Assembly: GCA_026401075.1 (NCBI GenBank)
Contig: JAPLNQ010000139.1
Span: forward strand, 1 to 32,562
Origin: Planctomycetia bacterium
GTDB taxonomy: Bacteria; Planctomycetota; Planctomycetia; Pirellulales; UBA1268
Direction of reading: 5' to 3'
DNA length: 32,562 nt
Under the pieces are notes generated by a model. The model saw nothing but the letters and a program-made list of their open reading frames with translations. It did no database searches and had not been told where the DNA came from. Shown one piece after another: positions 15,488-23,897 of the stretch. Position 1 is the stretch's first letter. Each line of letters opens with the position of its first letter. The position numbers and the translations under genes were made by a program.

Positions 15488-17041
15488 GTGGCAGCATCGG
15501 CGGTGAGCATCGCGGAGGGCGTGGCCGCCGGCGAGGTCCGGCCGACCGCGGTTCTGGCCGAGCATGTCTCCCGGCATGGCGAAACACATGCCGCGTTGAA
15601 CGCGCTCGTGCAACCGCGGCATACGGCGGCCCTCGTGGAGGCGGAGCACCTCGAGTCGCGACTTCAGGCGGGCGACCAAGTCGGACAGCTCGCCGGGGTC
15701 CCGGTGAGCGTGAAGGAATGCTTCGCGGTGGCGGGCCTTGTGACAAGCCTCGGCATTGCGACGCGACGGCATGCTGTCGACGTGGCGGATGCACCGATCG
15801 TTTCCTGTCTCCGCGCAGCTGGTGCGATCATCGTCGGCAAGGGCAACGTGCCCCAGGCGATGTACCTGCACGAGACCGACAATCCCGTCTGGGGTTGCAC
15901 CAACCATCCACTTGACGCGACTCGCGGCCCCGGCGGTTCCAGCGGCGGCGATGCGGCGCTGGTTGCCGCCGGCGTGGTGCCGCTGGCTGTGGGCACGGAC
16001 CTGGCCGGCAGCATCCGGCAGCCGGCGCATGCATGCGGTATTTCAGGATTCCTGCCGCGGTCAGCCGTGGTCGGCGACGGCGGTGCCTTTGACACCGTGC
16101 CCCATCTGTCGGTCGTGCGTCCCCGAGCGGGCTTCCTTGCCCGGGAGGTGGACGATCTCGCGCGCGCCTTTGCTGTGGTGGCGGCTGGTTCGTCGTCCGG
16201 GCCAGATATTCGCAACGCTGAAGCCACACGAGGTGGCCGTCGCCACGGTGGCCTGCGGGTCGCCTGGTGGGATGACGCCGGGCCGCTCGCACCCTCGCCA
16301 GCCATACGACGAGGAGTGCACGAGGCGGTGAGCCGCCTCAGGCAGGCTGGCGTGGAGATGGTCCGCCTGGATGGCAGTCTGGCCACGGAGGCTGCCTGGC
16401 TGCACCTGGCGCTCTTGTCGGCCGATGGCGGCGCCGACATTCGGCGGCTCTTTGCCGGCACCCGCCCGATACCGCCGGTCGCGCGGCTGCTGCGGCTGGC
16501 GGGGCTGCCGATCTGGCTGCGGCCGCTGCTCGCCGGTCTCTCGCAGACTGCGGGGGGTGGCATCGAGGCGGTGGCCCTCCGGGCCACTGGTCCCAGGCGG
16601 GGTGCGGCACTGGCGTCGCTCGATAGCCGGCGGGCGGCATTCGCGACGCGGTTCGCGTCGCTGGTGGCTCCCTACGACGCCCTCGTCTGCCCAGTCTCCG
16701 CGCTGCCGGCGCTGCCCCACGGTACGGCGGCCCTGCTGTTGGTCGCGGCGGCACCCTGCTTGTTGGCCAACCTGCTCGATCTGCCGGCCGGCACCGTGCC
16801 GATCACCCGGGTACGGCCAGACGAGGAGCTGGGGCGTGTCGGCAGTCGCGATCGGGTTGTCCGGGCGGCGGCCGCCGCCGACCGTGGCAGTCGAAACCTT
16901 CCCGTCGGGGTGCAGGTCGTGGGCGTGCCGGGCCTGGCCTCAGCCGACGATCCCCTGGGACCTGAGCGGATCGTGCTCGACGTGATGCGGTTGATCGAGC
17001 GGGGCCAGAATCACCACCACCACAACGGCGGGGTAGAATAG
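15488..17041 (+). CDS. Amidase-signature family hydrolase
   Basis: A 517-residue amidase-signature enzyme with the full Ser-cisSer-Lys triad: K76 in PVSVKECF, S151 in GGSSGG and nucleophile S175 in GTDLAGSIR. The 24-residue spacing between the two serines equals that in fatty acid amide hydrolase. The overall layout resembles the FAAH branch more than GatA, and no gatB or gatC is nearby, so it is unlikely to be the tRNA amidotransferase subunit. Substrate unknown. The GTG at 15488 has GAGGGAGG 6 nt upstream, so I prefer it to the in-frame GTG at 15467. The C-terminus ends in a natural four-histidine run. Confidence 0.87.
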   Translation: MAASAVSIAEGVAAGEVRPTAVLAEHVSRHGETHAALNALVQPRHTAALVEAEHLESRLQAGDQVGQLAGVPVSVKECFAVAGLVTSLGIATRRHAVDVADAPIVSCLRAAGAIIVGKGNVPQAMYLHETDNPVWGCTNHPLDATRGPGGSSGGDAALVAAGVVPLAVGTDLAGSIRQPAHACGISGFLPRSAVVGDGGAFDTVPHLSVVRPRAGFLAREVDDLARAFAVVAAGSSSGPDIRNAEATRGGRRHGGLRVAWWDDAGPLAPSPAIRRGVHEAVSRLRQAGVEMVRLDGSLATEAAWLHLALLSADGGADIRRLFAGTRPIPPVARLLRLAGLPIWLRPLLAGLSQTAGGGIEAVALRATGPRRGAALASLDSRRAAFATRFASLVAPYDALVCPVSALPALPHGTAALLLVAAAPCLLANLLDLPAGTVPITRVRPDEELGRVGSRDRVVRAAAAADRGSRNLPVGVQVVGVPGLASADDPLGPERIVLDVMRLIERGQNHHHHNGGVE

Positions 17042-17105
17042 TATGGCATGACGTGGGCAGAACGGCCGATCGACCGACCGTGTCGAAGACAAACGGAGGA
17101 GACAT

Positions 17106-17942
17106 ATGAGCCGAGATGTCGACAACCAGCAGAATGGCGGCGGCGACTTGCCGCCAGTCGTCGAGGAGTTTGCGTCGGTCAGCCGGATTGTGAAATGGGT
17201 ATCGGAGTCGGATCCATTCGGCCGCGCTGGTGAGCCGAAGTACGCCCCCGAAGATGGCCACGATTTCCGGCCGGTCCTACGGCCTCCGGTGCCCGTGCTC
17301 ACCGTGCTCGACGACGGCTCGCTGGAACCGGGGGAGGACGTGCGACTGCGGCGTGAGCAATGCTCGATCGGCCGCACCTCGGGCGATATTCAGCTGCCCA
17401 ACGACCCCTCGGTTTCGGGTAATCACGCCGAGATTCGGCGCACGTCGTGGAATGGGGGCTTCCAATGGCATCTCCATGACCTCGACAGCGTCAACGGCAC
17501 GTTCGTGCGCTGCGTCCGAGCCGTCTTGCATCACAATGCGATCCTCGTCCTCGGATCGCGGCGGTTTCGGCTCCGGAACCCGCTGAAGCCCAACTCGATG
17601 CCCGTGGCCGGACACCAGACGAACCCCTTGGAAGGCATGCACATCTCCGGGACCGGTTGGCCGGTTCTGGTGGAGGCCTCCGCGAAGCTGGGCGCGGTTG
17701 AATTTCCACTACGGGCGGAGCGGCTCGTGATCGGCCGGGCGGGTGGTGGCGCCGATATCACGCTCGACGACCCCCTGCTGGCAAACCGACATGCCGAACT
17801 CAAGCGACTGCGGGACGGCACATGGATGATTTCCGCGGAGACCACCCGCAACGGAATCTGGGTGTCGGTGTCTGCCGTCGGACTGACGCCCCACTGCTTC
17901 TTTCGTTGTGGCGAGCAGCGGTTTCGGTTCGTGATCCCCTGA
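17106..17942 (+). CDS. Protein with two FHA domains
   Basis: A 278-residue protein with two forkhead-associated domains. FHA1 (about 75-160) keeps the phosphothreonine-binding pattern: GR at 89-90, S104-x-x-H107, and NG at 130-131. FHA2 (about 198-278) has GR at 210-211 and NG at 249-250, but alanine (A226) replaces the serine before H229, so its phosphopeptide binding may be weakened or altered. No transmembrane segment or kinase domain is present. GGAGGAG before the ATG at 17106 supports the start. It converges on the wsp-like operon with 10 bp between stops; the partner kinase is not in the window. Confidence 0.88.
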   Translation: MSRDVDNQQNGGGDLPPVVEEFASVSRIVKWVSESDPFGRAGEPKYAPEDGHDFRPVLRPPVPVLTVLDDGSLEPGEDVRLRREQCSIGRTSGDIQLPNDPSVSGNHAEIRRTSWNGGFQWHLHDLDSVNGTFVRCVRAVLHHNAILVLGSRRFRLRNPLKPNSMPVAGHQTNPLEGMHISGTGWPVLVEASAKLGAVEFPLRAERLVIGRAGGGADITLDDPLLANRHAELKRLRDGTWMISAETTRNGIWVSVSAVGLTPHCFFRCGEQRFRFVIP

Positions 17943-17952
17943 TCGTTTGCTG

Positions 17953-18957
17953 TCAGCGTTGCATGCGCGAGATGATGCTCGACGGCATCCGCTCAATGGC
18001 AAGCACCTCAGCGGCGGCCCCGAGGTCGATGGCGGCTTTTGGCATACTCCAGACGACACTCGTGGCCTCGTCTTGGGCGATGGTGTGCCAGCCGCAGCCG
18101 CGCAGCTTCGACATCCCCCTCGCCCCGTCCCTACCCATGCCGGTGAGCAGGACGGCCGTGCCGGGCTGCGGCCAGTGGTCGGCCACGCTCTCGAAAAAGA
18201 CATCGACGCTCGGACGAAAGAACACATCCCGCGGTTCTTCACGATATTCGAGCGTGCGGCTCTTCGACAGCACGATGTGGTCGTTGGTGCCGGCCACCAG
18301 CACGGTTCCGGCCTGCGGTCGTTCGCCGCCTTCTGCCACGCGGACGGCATGGCCTGTGCGTTCCGCCAGCCACTTGGCCAGCCCCTGCGAAAAGGCAACG
18401 TCCACGTGCTGCACGACGACTACGGCCACGTTCCAATCACGCGGCAGCGGCACGAGCAGATCGGCGACGGCCTTGGGCCCCCCGGTCGACGCGCCGATCA
18501 CGAGCAACCGCGGCGTGGCTGCAGCGTCGTCGCTCCGCGCGGCCCGTCGATGATCGGAGGTGGCGCCCACGAGTTTGGCGACGGTTGCGATCTTCTCGAT
18601 GAGGGCCCCGGCCCCCGTCATTTCGCCAGCCGGCCCCAGTACGGGAGTGTCGACCGTATCCAACGCGCCGAATCCCATGGCATCGTAGACGAGTGAGATG
18701 TTTCCGCTGACCGTGGCGGTGACGATCAGGATCGCGCACGGGCTGCCGGCCATGATCTGCCGGGTGGCCTGTACGCCGTCCACGTGCGGCATGATCAGAT
18801 CCATCAGGATCAAGTCGGGACGGTCGCGTTTGGCCATCGCGATCGCCTCCACGCCGTCGGCTGCCGTCCAGGCCACGGTGTGGTCGGGCAGGCTGCCCAC
18901 CACGCGGCGCAGCGCCTCGCTGGCGGCCCGCACGTCGTTGACAATCGCAATTCTCAA
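17953..18957 (-). CDS. wspF: Chemotaxis-type protein-glutamate methylesterase, WspF-like CheB
   Basis: A 334-residue CheB. Residues 1-125 form a receiver domain starting MRIAIVNDV, with phospho-acceptor D53 in LMDLIMP; the ND in place of DD also occurs in WspF. Residues about 150-334 are the methylesterase domain with the catalytic triad S157 (GASTGG), H184 (VVQHVD) and D277 (GMGRDGA). It would remove methyl groups from the WspA-like receptor and reset signalling. It is the last gene of the six-gene operon, 41 bp after the CheA hybrid. In Pseudomonas, wspR normally follows; here the next gene is convergent and encodes an FHA protein. Confidence 0.93.
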   Translation of the reverse strand: MRIAIVNDVRAASEALRRVVGSLPDHTVAWTAADGVEAIAMAKRDRPDLILMDLIMPHVDGVQATRQIMAGSPCAILIVTATVSGNISLVYDAMGFGALDTVDTPVLGPAGEMTGAGALIEKIATVAKLVGATSDHRRAARSDDAAATPRLLVIGASTGGPKAVADLLVPLPRDWNVAVVVVQHVDVAFSQGLAKWLAERTGHAVRVAEGGERPQAGTVLVAGTNDHIVLSKSRTLEYREEPRDVFFRPSVDVFFESVADHWPQPGTAVLLTGMGRDGARGMSKLRGCGWHTIAQDEATSVVWSMPKAAIDLGAAAEVLAIERMPSSIISRMQR

Positions 18958-18998
18958 ATGCTTCGGCTCCCGGCCGCCACGCCGACATGGGCATCGAT

Positions 18999-21305
18999 TC
19001 AGTCGGTCGGCTCGCCGATCAGATCAATGATCGTATTGAGAAAGGTCTGGTCATGGAAGCTGGTCTTTGTCAGGTAGCGGTTCGCGCCGGCTTCGAGCCC
19101 GCGGAGCCGATCCTCCTCCCTGTCCTTGTACGACACGATCACGATGGGAATGTCCCGGCGGGCCGGGTCGGCCTTGATCAGCGACACCAGACCGATGCCG
19201 TCCAGGCGGGGCATGTCGACGTCGCTCACCACCAGGTCGTACTGCCCGCCGCGGATGGCGTTCCAGCCGTCCATTCCGTCGACCGCCACGTCGACGTCGA
19301 AGCCCCGTGACTGGAGCAATTGCCGCTCGAGTTCCCGCACGGTGATCGAATCATCCACCACGAGAATGCGCTTGCGACGGCGGGCTTGTTCGGCCATTCG
19401 CGCAAACTCCACCTGGGTCAGCCGGCGGCCCATCAGCAGGCCGTCGATCGAACGCACGAGATCGTCCACGTCGACGATCAGCACGGGGTCGCCGTTCTCG
19501 AGCAGCGATGCGCTGTTGATGTCGGGCACCTTGCCAAGCCGCGGGTCGAGCGGGCGGACCTCCAGATCGCGCTCGCCGAGAAAGGCGGTGACGATCATGC
19601 CGAACTGCTTGCCGCGGTCGCTGATCACGACCACCGACAGGGCGTCGTCGGCCACCGGCACCGCAGATACGTTCAGATCGAGGACTTGCGCAGCGAGAAC
19701 GAGGCCGATCGCGACGCCGTCGCGATCGACGTACTGGCGGCCCTCCACCGTGCGGATGTCGTCACGCCGACACGAGAGGATCTGGTCGATGCGGGTGAGC
19801 GGAAAGGCGTAGGGCTCGCCGACGATGTCGACCAGCAGCGCCCTGATCACCGACATGGTGATCGGCAGTTGCAGCGTGAAGACCGTTTGCCGGCCGGTCT
19901 GCGTTGCCACCCGCACGCTACCACCGACAGCTTTCGTCATGCTCTGCACCACATCCAGCCCCACTCCCCGTCCGGAGATCTCTGACACCACGCTCTTCGT
20001 GGAAAATCCAGGCAGGAACAGAAACTCGAGCAGTTCCGCGGCCGAGAGCTGGTCTGCGACCTGTGGGGAGACGAGTCCGAGCGTGACGGCGCGCGACTTG
20101 AGGTGGCCGATGTCGATGCCATCGCCATCGTCGGTGACCGTGATCTGGAGCATGCCGGCCCTATGCCGCGCATCAAGCAGGATCGTGCCGACCGGCGGCT
20201 TCCCCGCGGCCTCCCGGCGGTCCGACTGTTCGATTCCGTGATCGAGCGCATTGCGGATGAGGTGGGAGAGCGGTGCCTCCAGCTTTTCCAGGATGTCGCG
20301 GTCGACACCCGTCTGCTCGCCACGCACCTCCAGTCGTACCTGCTTGCCGAGGGACCGCGAAACGTCGCGGACCAGCCTCGGGAAGCCGCGGATGCCGTCG
20401 GCGAGTGGCCGCATCCTGCTGGCGAGGACTTCATGGTGCAGCCTGCTCGAAAGGTCTTCGGTGCGGCTCGCGAAGCTCTCGAACTCCTCGCACCGCCGCG
20501 TGAGGCCGGCGAGCACGGCGGTGGCCTGCTCCCTGAGGATGTGCCGTACGCCATCCCGCAGGGCCGCGTCGTCGAGGCTGCCGCGATCGATGCGTTCGTC
20601 GAGTGCCGCGATCGTGTCGCAGAGCCGCGCCTGCGTCGTGCGCAACGCCAGCAGCGAGTCGACGAAGGGGCGGAGCTGCCGCGCCTCCACCAGCGATTCA
20701 CCCGCCAGGCCAACCAGTCTGGTGAGGCTGTCCGCCGACACCCGCACCACTCGGTCGAACTGATCGAAGGCCGCCGCCGCGGGAGCTGCCGGTCCATCGG
20801 CCGCGATAGCCCCATGAGGCTGGACAGCCCCATGAGGTGGGGCCGGGGCCTGAGCCTGGGCCTCCGTGCCGGGGCGGGTGGGCTGTGACGGGAGCGGCGA
20901 GCTGGATGGTGTGCCGAGGAGTACCGTCAGTCGTGAGACCAGCTGGTTGGCCCGGTCCGTCCACGGGCCTCCGGGGTGCAACGCATCGTCGGCCCGCGCG
21001 ATCGACCCGAGAAAATCGGTTCCAGCCAGCAGCACGTCGGCGTGCTCAGGACCCACCTTGAAGAGCCCCTTGCCGGCCGCCACGAAGACTTCCTCCATGG
21101 CGTGGGCGACCCGCACGGCGGAATCGAGGCCGATGATTCGCGCGGCACCCTTGAGAGAATGGGCCGCCCTCATCATCGACTCGATCGCGGTCGGGGAATG
21201 CTCCACCTCCTCGATCGCGAGCACGGCGGCCGACAGCACGGCCGTCTGCGTATCCGCTTCCAGGCGGAACAGTTCCAGCATCGAGAACCCGCTCAGATCT
21301 TCCAC
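18999..21305 (-). CDS. wspE: Hybrid chemotaxis histidine kinase CheA-receiver, WspE-like
   Basis: A 768-residue kinase. The N-terminus is an HPt domain with phospho-His H49 in RAAHSLKGAARIIG. A Pro-Ala-rich linker follows, then a dimerisation region, the HATPase domain (HLIRNALDHGIEQSDRR and SGRGVGLDVVQ) and a CheW-like domain. The receiver at about 644-768 has ILVVDDSITVRE and phospho-acceptor near D695 (VVSDVDMP). This CheA-REC architecture is that of WspE. The frame runs further upstream, but the GTG at 21305 has AGGAG 7 nt ahead and starts just before the FSMLELFRLE segment typical of WspE. It follows wspD by 28 bp. Confidence 0.94.
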   Translation of the reverse strand: MEDLSGFSMLELFRLEADTQTAVLSAAVLAIEEVEHSPTAIESMMRAAHSLKGAARIIGLDSAVRVAHAMEEVFVAAGKGLFKVGPEHADVLLAGTDFLGSIARADDALHPGGPWTDRANQLVSRLTVLLGTPSSSPLPSQPTRPGTEAQAQAPAPPHGAVQPHGAIAADGPAAPAAAAFDQFDRVVRVSADSLTRLVGLAGESLVEARQLRPFVDSLLALRTTQARLCDTIAALDERIDRGSLDDAALRDGVRHILREQATAVLAGLTRRCEEFESFASRTEDLSSRLHHEVLASRMRPLADGIRGFPRLVRDVSRSLGKQVRLEVRGEQTGVDRDILEKLEAPLSHLIRNALDHGIEQSDRREAAGKPPVGTILLDARHRAGMLQITVTDDGDGIDIGHLKSRAVTLGLVSPQVADQLSAAELLEFLFLPGFSTKSVVSEISGRGVGLDVVQSMTKAVGGSVRVATQTGRQTVFTLQLPITMSVIRALLVDIVGEPYAFPLTRIDQILSCRRDDIRTVEGRQYVDRDGVAIGLVLAAQVLDLNVSAVPVADDALSVVVISDRGKQFGMIVTAFLGERDLEVRPLDPRLGKVPDINSASLLENGDPVLIVDVDDLVRSIDGLLMGRRLTQVEFARMAEQARRRKRILVVDDSITVRELERQLLQSRGFDVDVAVDGMDGWNAIRGGQYDLVVSDVDMPRLDGIGLVSLIKADPARRDIPIVIVSYKDREEDRLRGLEAGANRYLTKTSFHDQTFLNTIIDLIGEPTD

Positions 21306-21333
21306 CGCGAACACTCCTGGCTGTCGCCGTCCG

Positions 21334-22041
21334 TCACCCTGAGATCCGTCCGTGCAGGCCGTCCAGAAGCCTGGACACATCGAGGAGCCCCACTGTTCTG
21401 TCGTGCCAGGAAAACAGCGACGTGGTCGCCCGTGCGCCCGCCCCGCTGACCGTTGCAGGCACGTCTCGCAGCGACTGCCCGGGCACGCGATGCACGCCCG
21501 CGACTTCGTCGACGCGAAACACCCAGCGCTCCGGGCCGCGATCGCCCGCTCGCTCGACAACGAGGAGCCGTGCCGTCGAGGTCGCGACGTGGATGCTCTC
21601 TGCGGGCGCAGGCAGGCCGAGGAGCCCTTCGAGGCGCACGCAGACCTGCAGTTGGCCGCGGATGTTCACGATCCCGGCCAGTTCAACGCCGGAGCGATGT
21701 GGCACACGGTGCAACTGCCGCGGTGATGTGACTTCGGCAAGAACGGCTGTCGGCAGCGCCAGCCATTCATCACGGAGGCGGAAGACGAGCACGCTCCGCG
21801 CGTCGGTATCGCGGGCCACTTCGGGCTGTTCAAGGATCTCCCGCCATGCGTCAAGGTAGCCGGCGGGCGCGGGCCGTTCGAAAAAGCGGCGGGCCGCAGA
21901 CGTCAGGACGGGGCAGTTGCGACAGTGGATGAACGTGGCGAGTTCCGGGCAGCTGCGATCCCCGCTGACGCCGACGTGCCGCCAGCAGTTCTCCATCGGT
22001 GCCACCACGTGGCGGCTCAGGCCTGCGCTGTCGTGGCTCAT
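21334..22041 (-). CDS. wspD: CheW-like coupling protein with N-terminal cysteine cluster, WspD-like
   Basis: A 235-residue protein. Residues about 80-230 form a CheW domain (VLVFRLRDEWLALPTAVLAE, GIVNIRGQLQVCVRL). Before it lies a cysteine-rich segment: C19, C31, C40 and C43 within WRHVGVSGDRSCPEL and HCRNCPV. This cluster is a recognisable feature of WspD and distinguishes it from ordinary CheW. Four cysteines in this spacing could bind a metal, but this is inference. The protein should couple receptor and kinase at the array. Its ATG overlaps the stop of the upstream cheR gene in ATGA, indicating translational coupling. Confidence 0.9.
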   Translation of the reverse strand: MSHDSAGLSRHVVAPMENCWRHVGVSGDRSCPELATFIHCRNCPVLTSAARRFFERPAPAGYLDAWREILEQPEVARDTDARSVLVFRLRDEWLALPTAVLAEVTSPRQLHRVPHRSGVELAGIVNIRGQLQVCVRLEGLLGLPAPAESIHVATSTARLLVVERAGDRGPERWVFRVDEVAGVHRVPGQSLRDVPATVSGAGARATTSLFSWHDRTVGLLDVSRLLDGLHGRISG

Positions 22042-23339
22042 GAAGCCCCTTTCCGGGCAAGGACCCGCGTGGCTGACCGCCGGTATTGCTCGGCCATCCG
22101 GTCGTCGCCTCGTTGCGACGCGATGATCGCAAGCGACAGGAATGCCTCGTCGTGGTTGGCGTCGAGGTAGAGCGTCTTATGGAGGCAGGCCTCGGCTCGC
22201 TCGAGTTCACCGACCGCCCGATGCAGCATGCCCATCAGGAAGAAGACCCGGGCGCTGGGGCCGGCGGTCTGTTGGCATCGGCTGCACAACGCCAGTGCCT
22301 CGGTATGTCGGCCAGCATTGGCAAGGGAGCCCGCCTCGCGGAGCACATCGTCAACCGCCGGCCGACGGGACTCGATGGGTTCGTCCGCCGGTGATCGGTC
22401 TGGGGGACGGGGCGGTGGAGGAACGCTCGATGGCCGGATGCCGGCACCCGCGGAGGCGGCGGGTGGCGCGGGGGGCAGGGGAAGGGTGGAGGGCAAGCGA
22501 TCCGTCGTCGCCGTGCTACGTCGCAGCGCGAACACCGCGTGGCTCGCGACCGGCCGCCATGAGCGCTTCAGGATCGGCGGCTCGGCGGCGCCGAGCACGA
22601 GGATGCCGTCGGGGGCCAACAGACGGTCGAGCGCCTGCTCGGCGCGGCTGCGGGCGTCGGCGGTCAGGTAGATGAGCAGATTTCGGCAGAAGATGATGTC
22701 ATAAGGTTCGCGGTCGGCGGCAAACGATTGGTCGAGCAGATTGCCCCAGGAGAAGTGCACCTGCTTCCGCACGGCCTCGTCGAGTTCGGCAGCCGCATCC
22801 CGGCCACGAAACCAACGGTCGCGGAACGAGACGTCGGCGGCGCGAAAGGCGTTGGCCGAGTAGGTGGCCGCCGCCGCCCGCCTCAAGGACGCACGGCTCA
22901 CGTCGGTCGCGTCGATCCTGAACTGATCTGGGGAGAGGCCGGCTTCGAGGAACGCGATGGCGACCGAATAGGGCTCTTCGCCGGCGGCGCAGGGCACGCT
23001 CAGGACGCGGAGCGGGGCCGGATGCGCCCGCTGGGCAAACGCGGGGGCCTGTTGCCGGAGATAATCGAAGATCTGCTGGTCCCGAAAGAACCAGCTTTCC
23101 GGCACCACCACTTCGTCGATGAATCGCTCTCGCTCCTCCGCATCGCGGGAGATCCGGGCGAGGAACGCCCCTTCCTCGGGCTCGCCGCAGGCGTTCATTC
23201 GTATCCTCACGGCGCGGGCGATGGCACCGCTGCCGACCGTCTGGGAATCAAGCCCGATCCACTGCTCCAGGAACGCCTCGGCAAGAAGGCATGCCTCGGC
23301 AGTCTGGGGGGCAACAGGATGGGGCGAGCTGGGATGCAT
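22038..23339 (-). CDS. wspC: CheR-type methyltransferase with C-terminal TPR region, WspC-like
   Basis: A 433-residue protein. Residues about 1-280 are a CheR methyltransferase: the FIDEVVVPESWFFRD motif, the SAM-binding LSVPCAAGEEPYSVAIA and IIFCRNLLIYL. A variable Pro-Ser-rich linker follows (about 285-330), then roughly 100 residues of TPR-like helices (AGRHTEALALCSRC, MLHRAVGELERAEACL, AFLSLAIIASQRGDD). This CheR-TPR architecture is that of WspC, which methylates the WspA receptor. It starts 12 bp after wspB ends and its stop overlaps the wspD start by 4 bp. Confidence 0.93.
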   Translation of the reverse strand: MHPSSPHPVAPQTAEACLLAEAFLEQWIGLDSQTVGSGAIARAVRIRMNACGEPEEGAFLARISRDAEERERFIDEVVVPESWFFRDQQIFDYLRQQAPAFAQRAHPAPLRVLSVPCAAGEEPYSVAIAFLEAGLSPDQFRIDATDVSRASLRRAAAATYSANAFRAADVSFRDRWFRGRDAAAELDEAVRKQVHFSWGNLLDQSFAADREPYDIIFCRNLLIYLTADARSRAEQALDRLLAPDGILVLGAAEPPILKRSWRPVASHAVFALRRSTATTDRLPSTLPLPPAPPAASAGAGIRPSSVPPPPRPPDRSPADEPIESRRPAVDDVLREAGSLANAGRHTEALALCSRCQQTAGPSARVFFLMGMLHRAVGELERAEACLHKTLYLDANHDEAFLSLAIIASQRGDDRMAEQYRRSATRVLARKGAS

Positions 23340-23351
23340 GGCAGAACGTCA

Positions 23352-23849
23352 TTATGACGCGATTGGACCGCCGGTCGATGCCGGCGCCGGGGCGTCGAGC
23401 GGGGCGTCGAGTCCGGCGACGAGCGACGGTGGCAGCAGGTGTTCGACGTCGAGGACCTGAATCATGCGGCCACCGATGCGCAGCAGGCGACCCAGGGCAG
23501 GGGCCCCGGGCGAACGGATCGTGGGCAACGATGCTTCAGTCTCGTCACTGGAGCAGAGAGACAAGACGTTTTCCGCTGCCACTCCCAGTCTCATGCGTTG
23601 GTCGTCGGGGCCTGTGGGAAACTCCACCACGATCACCCGTGTACTCAGCGTTTCCCGCAACGGCTGGTCGGTGAGCAGCCTTGCCAGATCGACAAGCGGG
23701 ACGAGGCGACCGCGATGCGTGAAAATGCCCCTGATGAACTCGGGCATGCGGGGAATCGGCCGTGCCGTCACCAGAGGTAGCACCTCGATCACCCGCCGCG
23801 ACTCGATCGCGTAATCCTCTGCTCCAATGGTGAAGACGAGCAGTTGCAT
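23352..23849 (-). CDS. wspB: CheW-like coupling protein, WspB-like
   Basis: A 165-residue CheW domain protein: MQLLVFTIGAEDYAIESRRV at the N-terminus, GIFTHRGRLVPLVDLARLL in the middle and GGRMIQVLDVEHLLPP near residue 140. A short Ala-Pro tail follows. It would link the receptor to the CheA hybrid. It sits 48 bp after wspA and 12 bp before wspC. Having two different CheW-type couplers in one operon is characteristic of the Wsp system. Confidence 0.92.
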   Translation of the reverse strand: MQLLVFTIGAEDYAIESRRVIEVLPLVTARPIPRMPEFIRGIFTHRGRLVPLVDLARLLTDQPLRETLSTRVIVVEFPTGPDDQRMRLGVAAENVLSLCSSDETEASLPTIRSPGAPALGRLLRIGGRMIQVLDVEHLLPPSLVAGLDAPLDAPAPASTGGPIAS

Positions 23850-23897
23850 GACGGGTTGAACGCGGAGGATGGCCGGAAACGGAGGATGGCCGTGCCG

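Noticed and set aside
14490-15794. Minus-strand open frame of 434 codons
   Set aside because: Arg/Pro-rich composition typical of GC-rich shadows; it overlaps both the membrane protein and the amidase start.
17018-17029. Histidine run at the C-terminus of the amidase suggesting an engineered tag
   Set aside because: Only four histidines, flanked by Asn and Gly, and in natural context without vector sequence.
15488-17041. Amidase as GatA of the tRNA amidotransferase
   Set aside because: No gatB or gatC nearby, and overall layout and serine spacing fit the FAAH-like branch better.
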